A stretch of DNA of 7,964 nt, taken from NCBI GenBank assembly GCA_002311975.1, contig DCAL01000104.1, positions 23,712-31,675 of the forward strand. The letters are read 5' to 3'. The position numbers and the translations under genes were made by a program. Of this stretch, positions 1 to 7,446 are shown piece by piece. Under the pieces are notes generated by a model. The model was not told the DNA's origin and made no database searches. It saw only the letters and a program-made list of their open reading frames with translations. This stretch comes from Fidelibacterota bacterium UBA1134. GTDB taxonomy: Bacteria > Fidelibacterota > Marinisomatia > Marinisomatales > S15-B10. Position 1 is the stretch's first letter; each line of letters begins with the position of its first letter.

Positions 1-330
1 GACGACGATTACAGCCATGGCGGCGACGGAGGCAAAGGCATATCTCGGTTCAAAACCCAAGATGCGACCGTGCTGAAAGTACCGCTTATGCCAGGCAGTC
101 TGTTGAGATGAGATCGCCCGAATTTTTGCTCTCAGCGCCGAGTTGAACTCAGCGGATACGAGGATCCTCTCAGAGTTCCTCAGCACACTAACCGCTGACT
201 CTACTCGCCTATAAGTATCTTCGCATTGAGAACAGGATTTGAGATGCCGATCGAACAGTCCGATTTCAGCGAGACCCAATTCCTTTTCTATGTATGATGA
301 AATGAAATCTTGAAACTCGTAACAATTCAT
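1..330 (-). CDS. Zinc-finger (zf-HC2) anti-sigma factor, N-terminal part; runs off the left edge
   Basis: This is the first 110 codons of a membrane anti-sigma factor that would hold the adjacent ECF sigma factor inactive until an envelope or redox signal releases it. Translating from the ATG at 330-328 gives the zinc-binding anti-sigma signature: Cys3 near the N-terminus, then His29-x3-Cys33-x2-Cys36. A charged helical linker follows, and a hydrophobic stretch starts at about residue 97 (YAFASVAAMAVIVV) and is cut by the window edge, which fits a single transmembrane helix. The gene overlaps the sigma stop by one base (TGATG) and has a strong Shine-Dalgarno run (AGGAGAA at 347-341, 10 bases before the ATG). 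The pairing with the sigma gene is seen directly; the sigma it regulates is inferred from adjacency. Any periplasmic domain lies outside the window. Confidence 0.88.
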   Translation of the reverse strand, partial: MNCYEFQDFISSYIEKELGLAEIGLFDRHLKSCSQCEDTYRRVESAVSVLRNSERILVSAEFNSALRAKIRAISSQQTAWHKRYFQHGRILGFEPRYAFASVAAMAVIVV

Positions 331-920
331 CAAATGGCTTTTCTCCTCTTTTGTTTGACATTCTTCAGTTCTTCCTGTAGCTGCAACCTCGCACGATTAA
401 TGCGAGACTTTACGGTTCCTAACGGAACGTCTAATATCTTACTAACCTCCTCATAAGAAAGTTCCTGTATATCTCGCAAAATGACCGCCGTCCTGAAATG
501 GAGCGGAAGTTTCTGAATGGCGTTCTGAATCTGGCCTTCTGTGAATATTCCCTCTGTATATTCATCCGTCGTATCATCAATGGGGAGGTCAAAATCCTTC
601 TCCTGCGCTCCCATCTGGCTGAGATATGAAATCTTGTGTCGTTTCCTCTTGCGAAGCTCCGTCTTAGCGAGATTCGATGCGATGGTGTAGATCCATGTGG
701 AAAACTTGGCCTTGGGACGGTAGTAATGTTTCTTTGTGAAGAGTTTCACGAAGGTATCCTGAACAATATCTTCAGCATCTTCCTTACCGCCGACATAGCG
801 ATAGACAAAGTTCATCAGTCTGTCCCGGTATCGATTGACCAATTCCTGATAGGCGTTTTCATCCCCTTGTTGAAAACGGAAGATCAGATCTTCATCACTG
901 TACTGGTATCTGTCAGACAT
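330..920 (-). CDS. RNA polymerase sigma factor, ECF (sigma-70 family, sigma-E-like)
   Basis: This 196-residue extracytoplasmic-function sigma factor recruits core RNA polymerase to a small set of promoters, usually for envelope stress or a related response. The two-domain ECF layout is clear. Sigma-2 spans about residues 12-95, with the core-binding acidic segment KEDAEDIVQDTFVKLF (46-61) and the -10 recognition segment STWIYTIASNLAKTELR (74-90). An acidic linker follows (about 107-128), then sigma-4 at about 133-185 with the helix-turn-helix ELSYEEVSKILDVPLGTVKS. There is no sigma-3 domain, and the length is normal. The ATG lies inside the 3' end of holA (8-base overlap, ATGTCTGA), so translation probably depends on ribosomes finishing holA. 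The zinc-finger anti-sigma gene follows at once. Which ECF group and regulon it belongs to cannot be told from this window. Confidence 0.95.
   Translation of the reverse strand: MSDRYQYSDEDLIFRFQQGDENAYQELVNRYRDRLMNFVYRYVGGKEDAEDIVQDTFVKLFTKKHYYRPKAKFSTWIYTIASNLAKTELRKRKRHKISYLSQMGAQEKDFDLPIDDTTDEYTEGIFTEGQIQNAIQKLPLHFRTAVILRDIQELSYEEVSKILDVPLGTVKSRINRARLQLQEELKNVKQKRRKAI
341..348 (-). promoter_or_regulatory. Strong ribosome binding site of the anti-sigma gene, inside the sigma gene
   Basis: On the minus strand GAGGAGAA lies 10 bases upstream of the anti-sigma ATG and within the last codons of the sigma gene. It fixes the start at 330 and, with the TGATG overlap, suggests that sigma and anti-sigma are translated in coupled amounts. 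It is a much better match to the 16S tail than the sites in front of several other genes in this cluster. Confidence 0.7.
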
Positions 921-1905
921 GCCTTTTAATGACCTTGTAAACTAACGGCACCAGGATGGTCTCCGGATCAATGCTCATGGATTTTACTGTCTCATCGGCC
1001 ACGCGCAAGAGTCTGAAAATCTGGGGTAGTTCACTTTTCCTGTACCCCTTTTCATACTGACTTAGCTGTTTTCTCACTTGGCTGCTGAGCCAGAACCACT
1101 GCTTCTCTTTCTCCTTTTTTCCGCTCGCATCCATGCACCTAAAAAGAAGTTCCTGGAACAGTGTCGTCATGTGTGAAATCAACGACGAAATATCTCTACC
1201 CTGATCCATAAGATTCTTTCCAATTTTCACTGAGCTTCCGAAATCCCGCCGTCCAATTGCATCCACGAAGTGCCACGGATAGAAGTTTCGTTTCCAACCG
1301 GAATGTTTCAGAACGTCCCCTTTTTCAACGGCGGTTCGCTCGTCCATACTGAGCTTAATTTTTTCGATTTCATTATTCAAGTGATAGACTGAATCTCCGC
1401 TCAATTCAATTAGAGTCTCTATCGCCTCATCCGTCGCTTTAAGATCACTCCTGTTCATCAGAAACCTGGCCCAGCCAGCCATCTTTTCAGGAAAGGGTGG
1501 AGATGACGAGATGACACCGACCTTTTCCGTCAGCGCTTTCACCAGTGCGTTTTTCGTCTCCCATTTATCTATGACAATGATTAGACAGTTTGTAGGATTG
1601 GGAGAATCGCAATACGCAAGAAAAAGATCCCGATTCTTGCCCTTGATCTGTGTTGGGTTTTGCAGGATAATTATTCTCTTCTGCACAAAAAGTGAACCTG
1701 AGTTGAGTTCCGACAAGATACGGTTAAAATCACCGCTGTCGGGCACTTCAAAAACCTTCTCAACAGCTTCCTCCTTACTGAGGGATTTTTCGATCTCTTC
1801 CATGAAAAGGTTCTGCAAGAAGAAATCGTCACCGTTGAGAAAGTAAACAGGATCGATCTGACCCGCCCTGATCTCATCGATTGTTTTTCTCAGATACTTC
1901 CTCAT
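913..1905 (-). CDS. holA: DNA polymerase III, delta subunit (clamp loader)
   Basis: This 330-residue protein is the delta subunit, which opens the beta sliding clamp as part of the clamp-loader complex in the cytoplasm. The N-terminus carries the family signature PVYFLNGDDFFLQNLFMEEI (residues 19-38), the degenerate nucleotide-binding region that in delta lacks a working P-loop. Next come the LNSGSLFVQKRIIIL segment (67-81), a conserved 'FPEKMAGWARFL' block near 138-149, and the C-terminal helical collar domain ending in DPETILVPLVYKVIKRHV. The length is close to the usual 330-345. The start is the ATG at 1905, which overlaps the putP stop by 4 bases (ATGA), and AGAGGG lies 7 bases upstream. 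It sits between a transporter and a sigma factor, an arrangement that suggests operon packing rather than a shared pathway. Confidence 0.93.
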   Translation of the reverse strand: MRKYLRKTIDEIRAGQIDPVYFLNGDDFFLQNLFMEEIEKSLSKEEAVEKVFEVPDSGDFNRILSELNSGSLFVQKRIIILQNPTQIKGKNRDLFLAYCDSPNPTNCLIIVIDKWETKNALVKALTEKVGVISSSPPFPEKMAGWARFLMNRSDLKATDEAIETLIELSGDSVYHLNNEIEKIKLSMDERTAVEKGDVLKHSGWKRNFYPWHFVDAIGRRDFGSSVKIGKNLMDQGRDISSLISHMTTLFQELLFRCMDASGKKEKEKQWFWLSSQVRKQLSQYEKGYRKSELPQIFRLLRVADETVKSMSIDPETILVPLVYKVIKRHV

Positions 1906-3359
1906 TTTTTGCCCTCTGAAGCGGACGCCAGATCCATGAGTGAAACAATGATGATAGTCAAGAATGCAAACGTAAATCCGGGCACAAGAGAATACAGCCC
2001 ACTACCGCCGAGGAAATTGTCCCAGATGATTACTATCAAAAAGCCAGTAATCATCCCCGCGAGAATGCCGTTCCTTGTTGTCCCCTTCCACCAGAGAGAA
2101 AGGATCAAAGCCGGTCCGAAAGCGGCGCCAAGACCGCCCCAAGCAAAGAGTACCTTGTCGAAAATCGATCGGGGAAGCTGCGCCAGCGTGATCGCTATAA
2201 GACCGATGATAAAGGTCGCGATCCTGGAAAGCTTCACCAGTTCGGCCTGGCTTGCCTCAGGCCTGATAGATTGGTGGTAGATATCCTCCGTGACGGCTGA
2301 TGTGGTAACAAGAAGCTGAGAGTCGGCGGTGGACATCATGGCGGCCAAGGCCCCCGATATCAGGATGCCGGCAAACCACGCAGGGAAGATGGTGAGAGCC
2401 AGTTCGGGCATCATCTTCTCGGGATCCGGGAAATAGCCCGCACCGAAATAACCCAATGCGACGATCCCCATCAGCACTGCACCGCCGTAGGAGAAAATCG
2501 AGAAGACGATGGCAATGGAAGCCGCTTTCTTTATCTCACCCGACGACCGGATACTCATGTATCTTGCCGCAATGTGGGGCTGACCGGCATAACCCATACC
2601 GACGCCGAATCCACCCATGATTCCCGCAAGCAGTGGCCAGCCGCTCCTTCCCCCCGAAACTGTCAACAAATTGGGATCGATGGCGCTTACTTTTTCTGAT
2701 AGACCTTCGATTCCGCCAATATGCCAAAGAGTCACCAGCGGCAGAACCACCAAGGTTACCAACATAATACAGCCCTGAATAAAATCTGTCCATGCGACAG
2801 CGAAAAACCCTCCTAACAAAGTGTAGAAGACGATGACAGCGGCGCCAACCATTACCCCGGTCATATGAGTCCAACCGAAGGTTTGTTCGAGAGATTTGCC
2901 GGCAGCATCGAACTGAGCAGCAATATAGAAAGCAAAACAGAAAGCAATAATTCCTGTCGCCACAAAGCGAATCGTGGGATCGTGAGGGCGGAATTTGAGC
3001 TCCAGAAAACGCGGCAGTGTCAGCGCACCGAGGCGCTCGCTCTCTTCTCTCAGTCTTTTTGATACCAGAACCCAAGACATTGCGACTCCAGCGACACCGC
3101 CAATTCCCGTCCAGAAGGCGGGCTCGAGTTTCATTCCTGATGGATCCCCCAGTCCCGTGGCGTATGCCAAGCCTGTCAGCCCGAGCAGCATCCAGCCACT
3201 CTCTCCGGAAGCCCGCTCGGAAAAGGCGACAATCCAAGGACCCAGTTTTCTGCCGGCAAGCAGGAAGTCAGGCAAAGTTTTGGTGCGCCTTGCACTGATA
3301 GTGCCGACGATAAGTATGATGACAAGATATGCAAGGAAACCGATGGCTACGGCATTCAT
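1902..3359 (-). CDS. putP: Sodium/solute symporter, PutP-like (SSS family; proline the best guess)
   Basis: This 485-residue inner-membrane protein of the solute:sodium symporter family uses the sodium gradient to import a small substrate, probably proline. About a dozen or more hydrophobic segments run its length. Family hallmarks are the TM2 region with SGESGWMLLGLTG (51-63), GGFFAVAWTDFIQG (183-196), YAGQPHIAARYMS (257-269) and, in TM8, AAMMSTADSQLLVTTSAVTE (339-358), where Ser343-Thr344 match the sodium-site Ser-Thr of E. coli PutP. E. coli Asp55 aligns with Gly52 here, with Glu53 next to it, so this is a divergent subgroup and the substrate is not certain. The ATG at 3359 starts one base after the uppP stop, with GGGGA about 9 bases upstream, and the end overlaps holA by 4 bases. 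Other amino or carboxylic acids are possible substrates. Confidence 0.88.
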   Translation of the reverse strand: MNAVAIGFLAYLVIILIVGTISARRTKTLPDFLLAGRKLGPWIVAFSERASGESGWMLLGLTGLAYATGLGDPSGMKLEPAFWTGIGGVAGVAMSWVLVSKRLREESERLGALTLPRFLELKFRPHDPTIRFVATGIIAFCFAFYIAAQFDAAGKSLEQTFGWTHMTGVMVGAAVIVFYTLLGGFFAVAWTDFIQGCIMLVTLVVLPLVTLWHIGGIEGLSEKVSAIDPNLLTVSGGRSGWPLLAGIMGGFGVGMGYAGQPHIAARYMSIRSSGEIKKAASIAIVFSIFSYGGAVLMGIVALGYFGAGYFPDPEKMMPELALTIFPAWFAGILISGALAAMMSTADSQLLVTTSAVTEDIYHQSIRPEASQAELVKLSRIATFIIGLIAITLAQLPRSIFDKVLFAWGGLGAAFGPALILSLWWKGTTRNGILAGMITGFLIVIIWDNFLGGSGLYSLVPGFTFAFLTIIIVSLMDLASASEGKK

Positions 3360-3360
3360 C

Positions 3361-4125
3361 TCATATCCCCAAAACTATGACGCCTGTCGTGAAACAGTAG
3401 AATCCAAAATAGTATAATCTTCCTTTTTCGAGAATTTGGAGAAGAAGTTTAAGCGAAATAATTCCCACAACAAAAGAGGTTCCCAATCCGGCCAGAAGTA
3501 CCATGGCTGGAATCCCGCTGGCGCCTGATTCTGCGACATCGAGCAAAGTAAGTATGCCGGATCCAATCAGCGCGGGAATCGCGATCAAAAAGGAGAAGCG
3601 TGCTGCTTCGCGGCGTTTGAGTCCGGTAATGAGGCCGAGGGCAATCGTCATCCCGGATCTGGAGATACCGGGAAGCAACGCCACTGACTGCGCAACACCA
3701 ATAATGATGGATCGCTTGCCATCAAGTGCCGACTGCTCTCTGCCGAACCACTTAGTGGCAATTAGAGCGGCCGCAGTCACCAGAAGGGATACCCCCACCA
3801 GTTGCAGGTCGTGGAACGACCGCTCGATCTCCGGCTTGAAGATCAATCCCGCAACAGTGATTGGAATTGTAGCCAAGATAATATAGAGAATCCTCATGCG
3901 ATTTTCCCTGGACGGCAGACCGACCAACAAATCCCTCAAATCTTGTCGAAATACAACCAGGATACTCATAAGTGTACCCATATGGACCGTCACCTCAAAG
4001 ACCAAACCCGGCAGAGAAATCTTGAGTATTTCCTCCATCAGAACAAGGTGACCGGAACTGCTGATGGGCAGAAATTCAGTTACACCCTGCAGGGCGCCGA
4101 GAAATATGGCATCTAAAGCAGTCAA
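3361..4125 (-). CDS. uppP: Undecaprenyl-diphosphatase (BacA/UppP family)
   Basis: This 254-residue integral membrane enzyme dephosphorylates undecaprenyl diphosphate to undecaprenyl phosphate, recycling the lipid carrier for peptidoglycan and surface polysaccharide synthesis; family members also give bacitracin resistance. Both catalytic motifs are intact: QGVTEFLPISSSGHL at residues 13-27 (Glu17, the serine cluster 22-24, His26) and LPGISRSGMT at 151-160 with Arg156. The remainder is hydrophobic helices, and the length is slightly below the usual 260-275. The start codon is TTG at 4125-4123: an in-frame TAA lies only 9 bases upstream and no ATG precedes the first motif, while the resulting MTALDAIFLG fits the family's N-terminus well. 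No clear Shine-Dalgarno sequence is visible. It is separated from pgeF by 58 bases and from putP by 1 base. Confidence 0.95.
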   Translation of the reverse strand: MTALDAIFLGALQGVTEFLPISSSGHLVLMEEILKISLPGLVFEVTVHMGTLMSILVVFRQDLRDLLVGLPSRENRMRILYIILATIPITVAGLIFKPEIERSFHDLQLVGVSLLVTAAALIATKWFGREQSALDGKRSIIIGVAQSVALLPGISRSGMTIALGLITGLKRREAARFSFLIAIPALIGSGILTLLDVAESGASGIPAMVLLAGLGTSFVVGIISLKLLLQILEKGRLYYFGFYCFTTGVIVLGI

Positions 4126-4183
4126 TGCGGAAACTTATGGGCGAATATATGGGGAGCCGTTCTGTTCGGACAAGCAAATAAAC

Positions 4184-4888
4184 TCAAGCCAGCTTTAACA
4201 GACAGATCATCCTCCCTGACTTTTCACCGTGCCTGCGGTAGGAATGAAACATTTGCGGACTGCAGCAAGTGCAATCGGGGGAGTCCGCAATTCGCTCTTG
4301 CTGGACACCCGCGCCCTCCAGTTGAATACGATTCTGCTGCGGAAGATCGAGGAAATAGCGCCCTTCGGTAGAAAGAGTAAGACACTCTTTTGAGAAGGTA
4401 TCAGCCACCTCGGCACCCACTTCGAAGCAACACGGCTTAATAGATGGCCCCAGCGCGACTTCAAGCATTTCAGCATGCAAACCGAAAAAGGTCTCCATTT
4501 TCCTCACAGCTTCCTGAGAAATCTCTGCCGCAGTACCCCGCCAACCTGCATGTATCAATCCGATGGCTCTCTTCTCAGGACAGTGAATAAAAACGGGGAC
4601 ACAGTCGGCCACTCTGATAGAAAGAAGAGCCTCAGGAGAATCGGTGAGAAGTCCATCACACTTGCCGGCATCACCGCCAGAAGATAGAACTTGAACTACT
4701 GTGCCGGAATGAACTTGGGAGCAATATGAAATATTGCCACTCAGTTTGGCCCTTTTTGCCGCAGTCTCAGTTAATGAAAAGAGGTCGCCACCCGCCGTCT
4801 GCCGGGATGACGGTATCATCACAGCATGGACTGCACCGGATTGAAACTGATCTGACAGATCGTAAATGGAGGCTGCGGGGCGAGACAA
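4184..4888 (-). CDS. pgeF: Peptidoglycan editing factor / multicopper-oxidase-fold purine nucleosidase-like protein (YfiH, DUF152)
   Basis: This 234-residue cytoplasmic protein has the laccase-like Cu-oxidase fold (DUF152). Family members are reported to act on purine nucleosides, and E. coli PgeF is linked to correct peptidoglycan precursor composition. The three putative metal ligands are present: His60 in SQVHSG, Cys96 in RVADCVPVF and His113 in LIHAGWRG. Other hallmarks are CDGLLTD (77-83), LGPSIKPCCFEVG (146-158), the CTCC cluster (206-209) and FHSYRRHGEKSGR (214-226). The start is a TTG at 4888-4886: the frame is open upstream to a stop at 4936 but has no ATG, and the next ATG (residue 24) would cut the conserved first strand 'AVHAVMIPSSR'. 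The gap from the preceding gene is 11 bases. A neighbouring uppP fits a cell-wall theme, but that link is inference. Confidence 0.9.
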   Translation of the reverse strand: MSRPAASIYDLSDQFQSGAVHAVMIPSSRQTAGGDLFSLTETAAKRAKLSGNISYCSQVHSGTVVQVLSSGGDAGKCDGLLTDSPEALLSIRVADCVPVFIHCPEKRAIGLIHAGWRGTAAEISQEAVRKMETFFGLHAEMLEVALGPSIKPCCFEVGAEVADTFSKECLTLSTEGRYFLDLPQQNRIQLEGAGVQQERIADSPDCTCCSPQMFHSYRRHGEKSGRMICLLKLA

Positions 4889-4899
4889 ATCGGCGCAGT

Positions 4900-6885
4900 C
4901 TAGGGAGACCGAACAGTTGGTACAAACAGTGAATCAGAGAGGAACTGAGCCACAATGTTGAATTCGCCACCTTTGTACTGGATGACGTTCAACGAAGAGT
5001 TGACACGAGGCGACGCTTCAGCAAAGGAAAAATCTCTCGCCTTGCCACGGACTGTCTGCGGCGTGCTGAGATTCTCCAGCAGGGAAGCCCGTGTCGGATC
5101 AGCCCCCAGATGACTCATCAGGAAAGTGGCCGTCTCGTAACCGAGCAAGGCCATCCTGTACTCCATCCGGTGATTGAGACGAGAATAGATATCTTCAGAC
5201 CACTGCCCGGTCAGCCATTTCGTGTCATGTAAATAGTCCGAAAAAATGAACATTCCTTCCAGGTTGGGTCCAATCATCTCCTGACTAAACTCTTCCGGCT
5301 CGTACCAGTTTCCGTTGCCCAGGATTTGTGTATCGAGATAGTAGGAGGAAAACTGAGAGGCTATATAATTGATGTCACCTGCGTGAATCGGCAAATAGAC
5401 AGCTTCAATGCTCCTGAGGATAAGTTCACTGGAGTCTTCAGGTGACAATTCTTCACTATCCTGCCCTTCTTCCGGAAAGAAGTCTTCCAGTTCAACAACG
5501 GAAGTCAAGTCATTACTATCGAGTTCGACCGGTGCGTGGATCGAGTCCTGCCTGAAAGTCTCCAGCTGAAAGGCGACTTTTCTCAGTGACGTCAGTTGAT
5601 CGCTCAGGTCAAGAGGAATCCCCGAGTACCACTCGACGGTTACTACTGCCGCCCCAAGGTCATCTGACCGCTGCACAAAGCCGTCAGTTAGCGTTTTGCC
5701 AAATCTATCGGCCGGTGCAACAACGGCTACTGTTCTCAGTCCCAGCGTGCCGACAGCATATTCAGCCGCATATTTACCTTGCTTGAATAGATCGGGATTG
5801 AGTTGGTAGGCATTTGTGCTCATCCTAGCGAGCCCCACGCGGGTGGCTGTGGGAATGAGCAACGGAATCTGGAGCCCGTCCACGGCTGTTGCCGCGGTCA
5901 CCGCGTTTATGTTGGAGAGGGGACCGATGATAGCCACCACATTCGGATTGGCTGACAGTGCCCGTATCCCTTTTGTCGTCTTCAGGTTATCGCCTTCATT
6001 ATCGATTAATTCCATCACTACATCGACGGGAATCCGGTCCCGGGCTGATTCGATTCCCCATCGCAATCCCCCCAGAAACGCTTTGCCGTACCCCTCATCA
6101 AAACCACTCAGCGGCAGCACAACACCAACAGTTATCGCTTTGTGCTTCTCACGGTAAGTACGCGAACGGAGAGAATTGTACAGTTCCTGAAGTCCCGGGG
6201 AGAGTGTTTCTCTATCCATCCTGAAGAGCGTGAGAGCGGCTGCGTCTGTCTCGCCGCTGGCCAGCATACTGTTAGCCATCATCAGATTCAGGATGGTGCG
6301 ATTGGAAGTGTCCAGCTCTTTAGCCAGAACGTCCTCGATTTCTTTCTTTTCAAGGTATGAGGTGGACAGCTTCATGATCTTATGCCGCAGTCTAACAGCT
6401 GTGGAATCCTGCCCCGAAACGGTGAGCGCCTCTAAGTAACTCCTGACAGCGGCTGAATAGCGGTTCTCCTCTAAAAATATATCTCCAAAACATTCGTGGA
6501 CATCATCAAGATAACTGCTCGCGGGAAATCTTAGAAGGAACTCTCTTCCTGTCTCTCTTGCATTTTCCATCCTGCCTATTCGAAAATAGGATTTCATGCA
6601 CATGAGGGTGCTGGCAGTGAGTTGAGGATTTTTCTCCGGCGGGTAGTTTTTCAGCCGCCTGAAGATATCGAGTGCGCTGTAATACCTGCCTGCACTGTAA
6701 TGCTTGACTCCCTTTTCAAACTGGCGATTCGATAAAGCATCCGAAAATACGTTTTTCTGCACGGTTGATCTTTCTTGCTGCTGCATTTTGCGGGATGTAG
6801 ACATCTCTCCCAATGGATGGTTGTCAGCTACATCCGGCATCAAAGTCAAAATGAGCGTTGAAATGATGAATGATCTAAAATTCAT
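4900..6885 (-). CDS. TPR plus type-1 periplasmic-binding-fold protein (LpoA-like / LivK-like)
   Basis: This 661-residue, probably exported protein starts with a short hydrophobic signal (about residues 5-17) that lacks a lipobox cysteine. About residues 52-240 are helical TPR-like repeats, for example FEKGVKHYSAGRYYSALDIF and DIFLEENRYSAAVRSYLEAL. From about residue 250 comes a type-1 periplasmic-binding fold of the LivK class: ITVGVVLPLSGFDEGYGKAF (251-270), VVAIIGPLSNINAVTAA (316-332), PLLIPTAT (341-348) and the late strand EAVYLPIHAGDINYIASQF (494-512) leading to ILGNGNWYEPEE. The domain order matches LpoA, the outer-membrane activator of class A penicillin-binding proteins. It is not a free amino-acid-binding protein, since no permease or ATPase gene is nearby. 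An acidic insert at about 452-488 is unusual. The ATG at 6885 follows an in-frame TAA directly, so the start is fixed; no strong Shine-Dalgarno is seen. Confidence 0.82.
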   Translation of the reverse strand: MNFRSFIISTLILTLMPDVADNHPLGEMSTSRKMQQQERSTVQKNVFSDALSNRQFEKGVKHYSAGRYYSALDIFRRLKNYPPEKNPQLTASTLMCMKSYFRIGRMENARETGREFLLRFPASSYLDDVHECFGDIFLEENRYSAAVRSYLEALTVSGQDSTAVRLRHKIMKLSTSYLEKKEIEDVLAKELDTSNRTILNLMMANSMLASGETDAAALTLFRMDRETLSPGLQELYNSLRSRTYREKHKAITVGVVLPLSGFDEGYGKAFLGGLRWGIESARDRIPVDVVMELIDNEGDNLKTTKGIRALSANPNVVAIIGPLSNINAVTAATAVDGLQIPLLIPTATRVGLARMSTNAYQLNPDLFKQGKYAAEYAVGTLGLRTVAVVAPADRFGKTLTDGFVQRSDDLGAAVVTVEWYSGIPLDLSDQLTSLRKVAFQLETFRQDSIHAPVELDSNDLTSVVELEDFFPEEGQDSEELSPEDSSELILRSIEAVYLPIHAGDINYIASQFSSYYLDTQILGNGNWYEPEEFSQEMIGPNLEGMFIFSDYLHDTKWLTGQWSEDIYSRLNHRMEYRMALLGYETATFLMSHLGADPTRASLLENLSTPQTVRGKARDFSFAEASPRVNSSLNVIQYKGGEFNIVAQFLSDSLFVPTVRSP

Positions 6886-6944
6886 TTAGTCTGATTTTGT
6901 CTGCGTTAAACTCAAACGGCAGTCTCCCGGCTCAACCGCAACAA

Positions 6945-7046
6945 CTATTTGATCGATGGTGCAAGTCGGTTCAATAGTGCTTGCGCATCCTGTCTGGATT
7001 CTTCATAACGCACATAATCCGGATCAGAGCTGTTAAACAAGTGCAA
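6945..7046 (-). pseudogene. Orphan C-terminal reading frame, likely remnant of the gene once upstream of the TPR/binding-fold gene
   Basis: On the minus strand a frame ending at TAG (6947-6945) reads SSDPDYVRYEESRQDAQALL followed by NRLAPSIK. It looks like a genuine protein C-terminus (helical, balanced charge, no rare-residue clutter) but has no ATG, and the frame closes at a TGA at 7049-7047. The part upstream of about 7033 overlaps the 3' end of the lipoprotein gene in another frame. The tail stops 59 bases before the TPR/binding-fold start, a typical operon spacing. I read it as the 3' stub of a gene that lost its front when the DNA to the right arrived. Its R-x-D-A...L-A-x-x-I pattern recalls the end of LptE-type lipoproteins, but that is too short to name. 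It may also be chance. Confidence 0.4.
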
Positions 7047-7446
7047 TCAGATAGATACCAGTCCAGTTAAATGTAACTGTTGCCTGGCTCCAATCGGATT
7101 TTGAGGAGCTAACCACACTCCGGACATGGATATCGTCGTCTTGAGATATCTCAATTTCCGGCTCAGTCACCGTTTCCTTTAAATAGCTTTGATCCGTGAT
7201 GATGATAAAAGAATCGAAGTTGTTCTCCAACGCGACCTCGGCACATCGATACAGTAGAAATTTTTGTGTTCTGTCAGCAGATGTGTGCTGATTTCTGTAG
7301 AAGCGAACTTCGTACAGATTCTCCCCTACAAGTTTATCTTCATAACCTCCAAACATCCCTTTTGGCCTATAGCCGGTAGCGCACCCTTGCATGACCAATA
7401 CGAACAACATCAAACTCAGAACATTCAACTTGGAGATAATATTCAT
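7033..7446 (-). CDS. Small lipoprotein resembling the CC0125/CC1285 family
   Basis: This 137-residue predicted lipoprotein has a short positive N-terminus, a hydrophobic segment (residues 9-19) and a lipobox-like VMQGCA with the acylated cysteine at Cys22; Gln at position -2 makes the box imperfect. The mature part contains FGGYEDKLVGENLYEVRFYRNQ, TSADRTQKFLLYRCAEVALENNFDSFIII, matching the pattern GGY...L..N.Y.V.F.GN..TS......LYR.AE.....G.D.F known from CC0125/CC1285-family lipoproteins, whose function is unknown. The end is divergent and hydrophobic (TGIYLIALV). The ATG at 7446 has no good Shine-Dalgarno. Lower GC than the cluster to the left (26 of 60 at 7201-7260) and a broken reading frame on each side suggest it belongs to acquired DNA. 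The family call is moderately sure. Confidence 0.72.
   Translation of the reverse strand: MNIISKLNVLSLMLFVLVMQGCATGYRPKGMFGGYEDKLVGENLYEVRFYRNQHTSADRTQKFLLYRCAEVALENNFDSFIIITDQSYLKETVTEPEIEISQDDDIHVRSVVSSSKSDWSQATVTFNWTGIYLIALV

Noticed and set aside
2536..3237. Long minus-strand open frame (233 codons) inside putP
   Set aside because: Arg/Cys-rich, low-complexity translation in another frame of a gene with a clear transporter sequence; a shadow.
2995..3417. Plus-strand open frame of 140 codons opposite putP
   Set aside because: No recognisable domain, Ser/Pro/Arg-rich antisense translation of a well-supported gene.
4126..4183. CCGAACAGAACGG in the pgeF-uppP gap as a terminator or attenuator
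   Set aside because: Only a 3-base stem without a T-run.
6886..6944. Possible promoter upstream of the TPR/binding-fold gene
   Set aside because: TTGAGC and GTTTAA-like hexamers exist but match poorly; I could not support a promoter.
6960..6992. GGTTCAAT and GCAAG...CTTGC, reminiscent of a tRNA T-arm
   Set aside because: No acceptor, D or anticodon arm can be built around it, and the stretch reads better as a protein tail on the minus strand.
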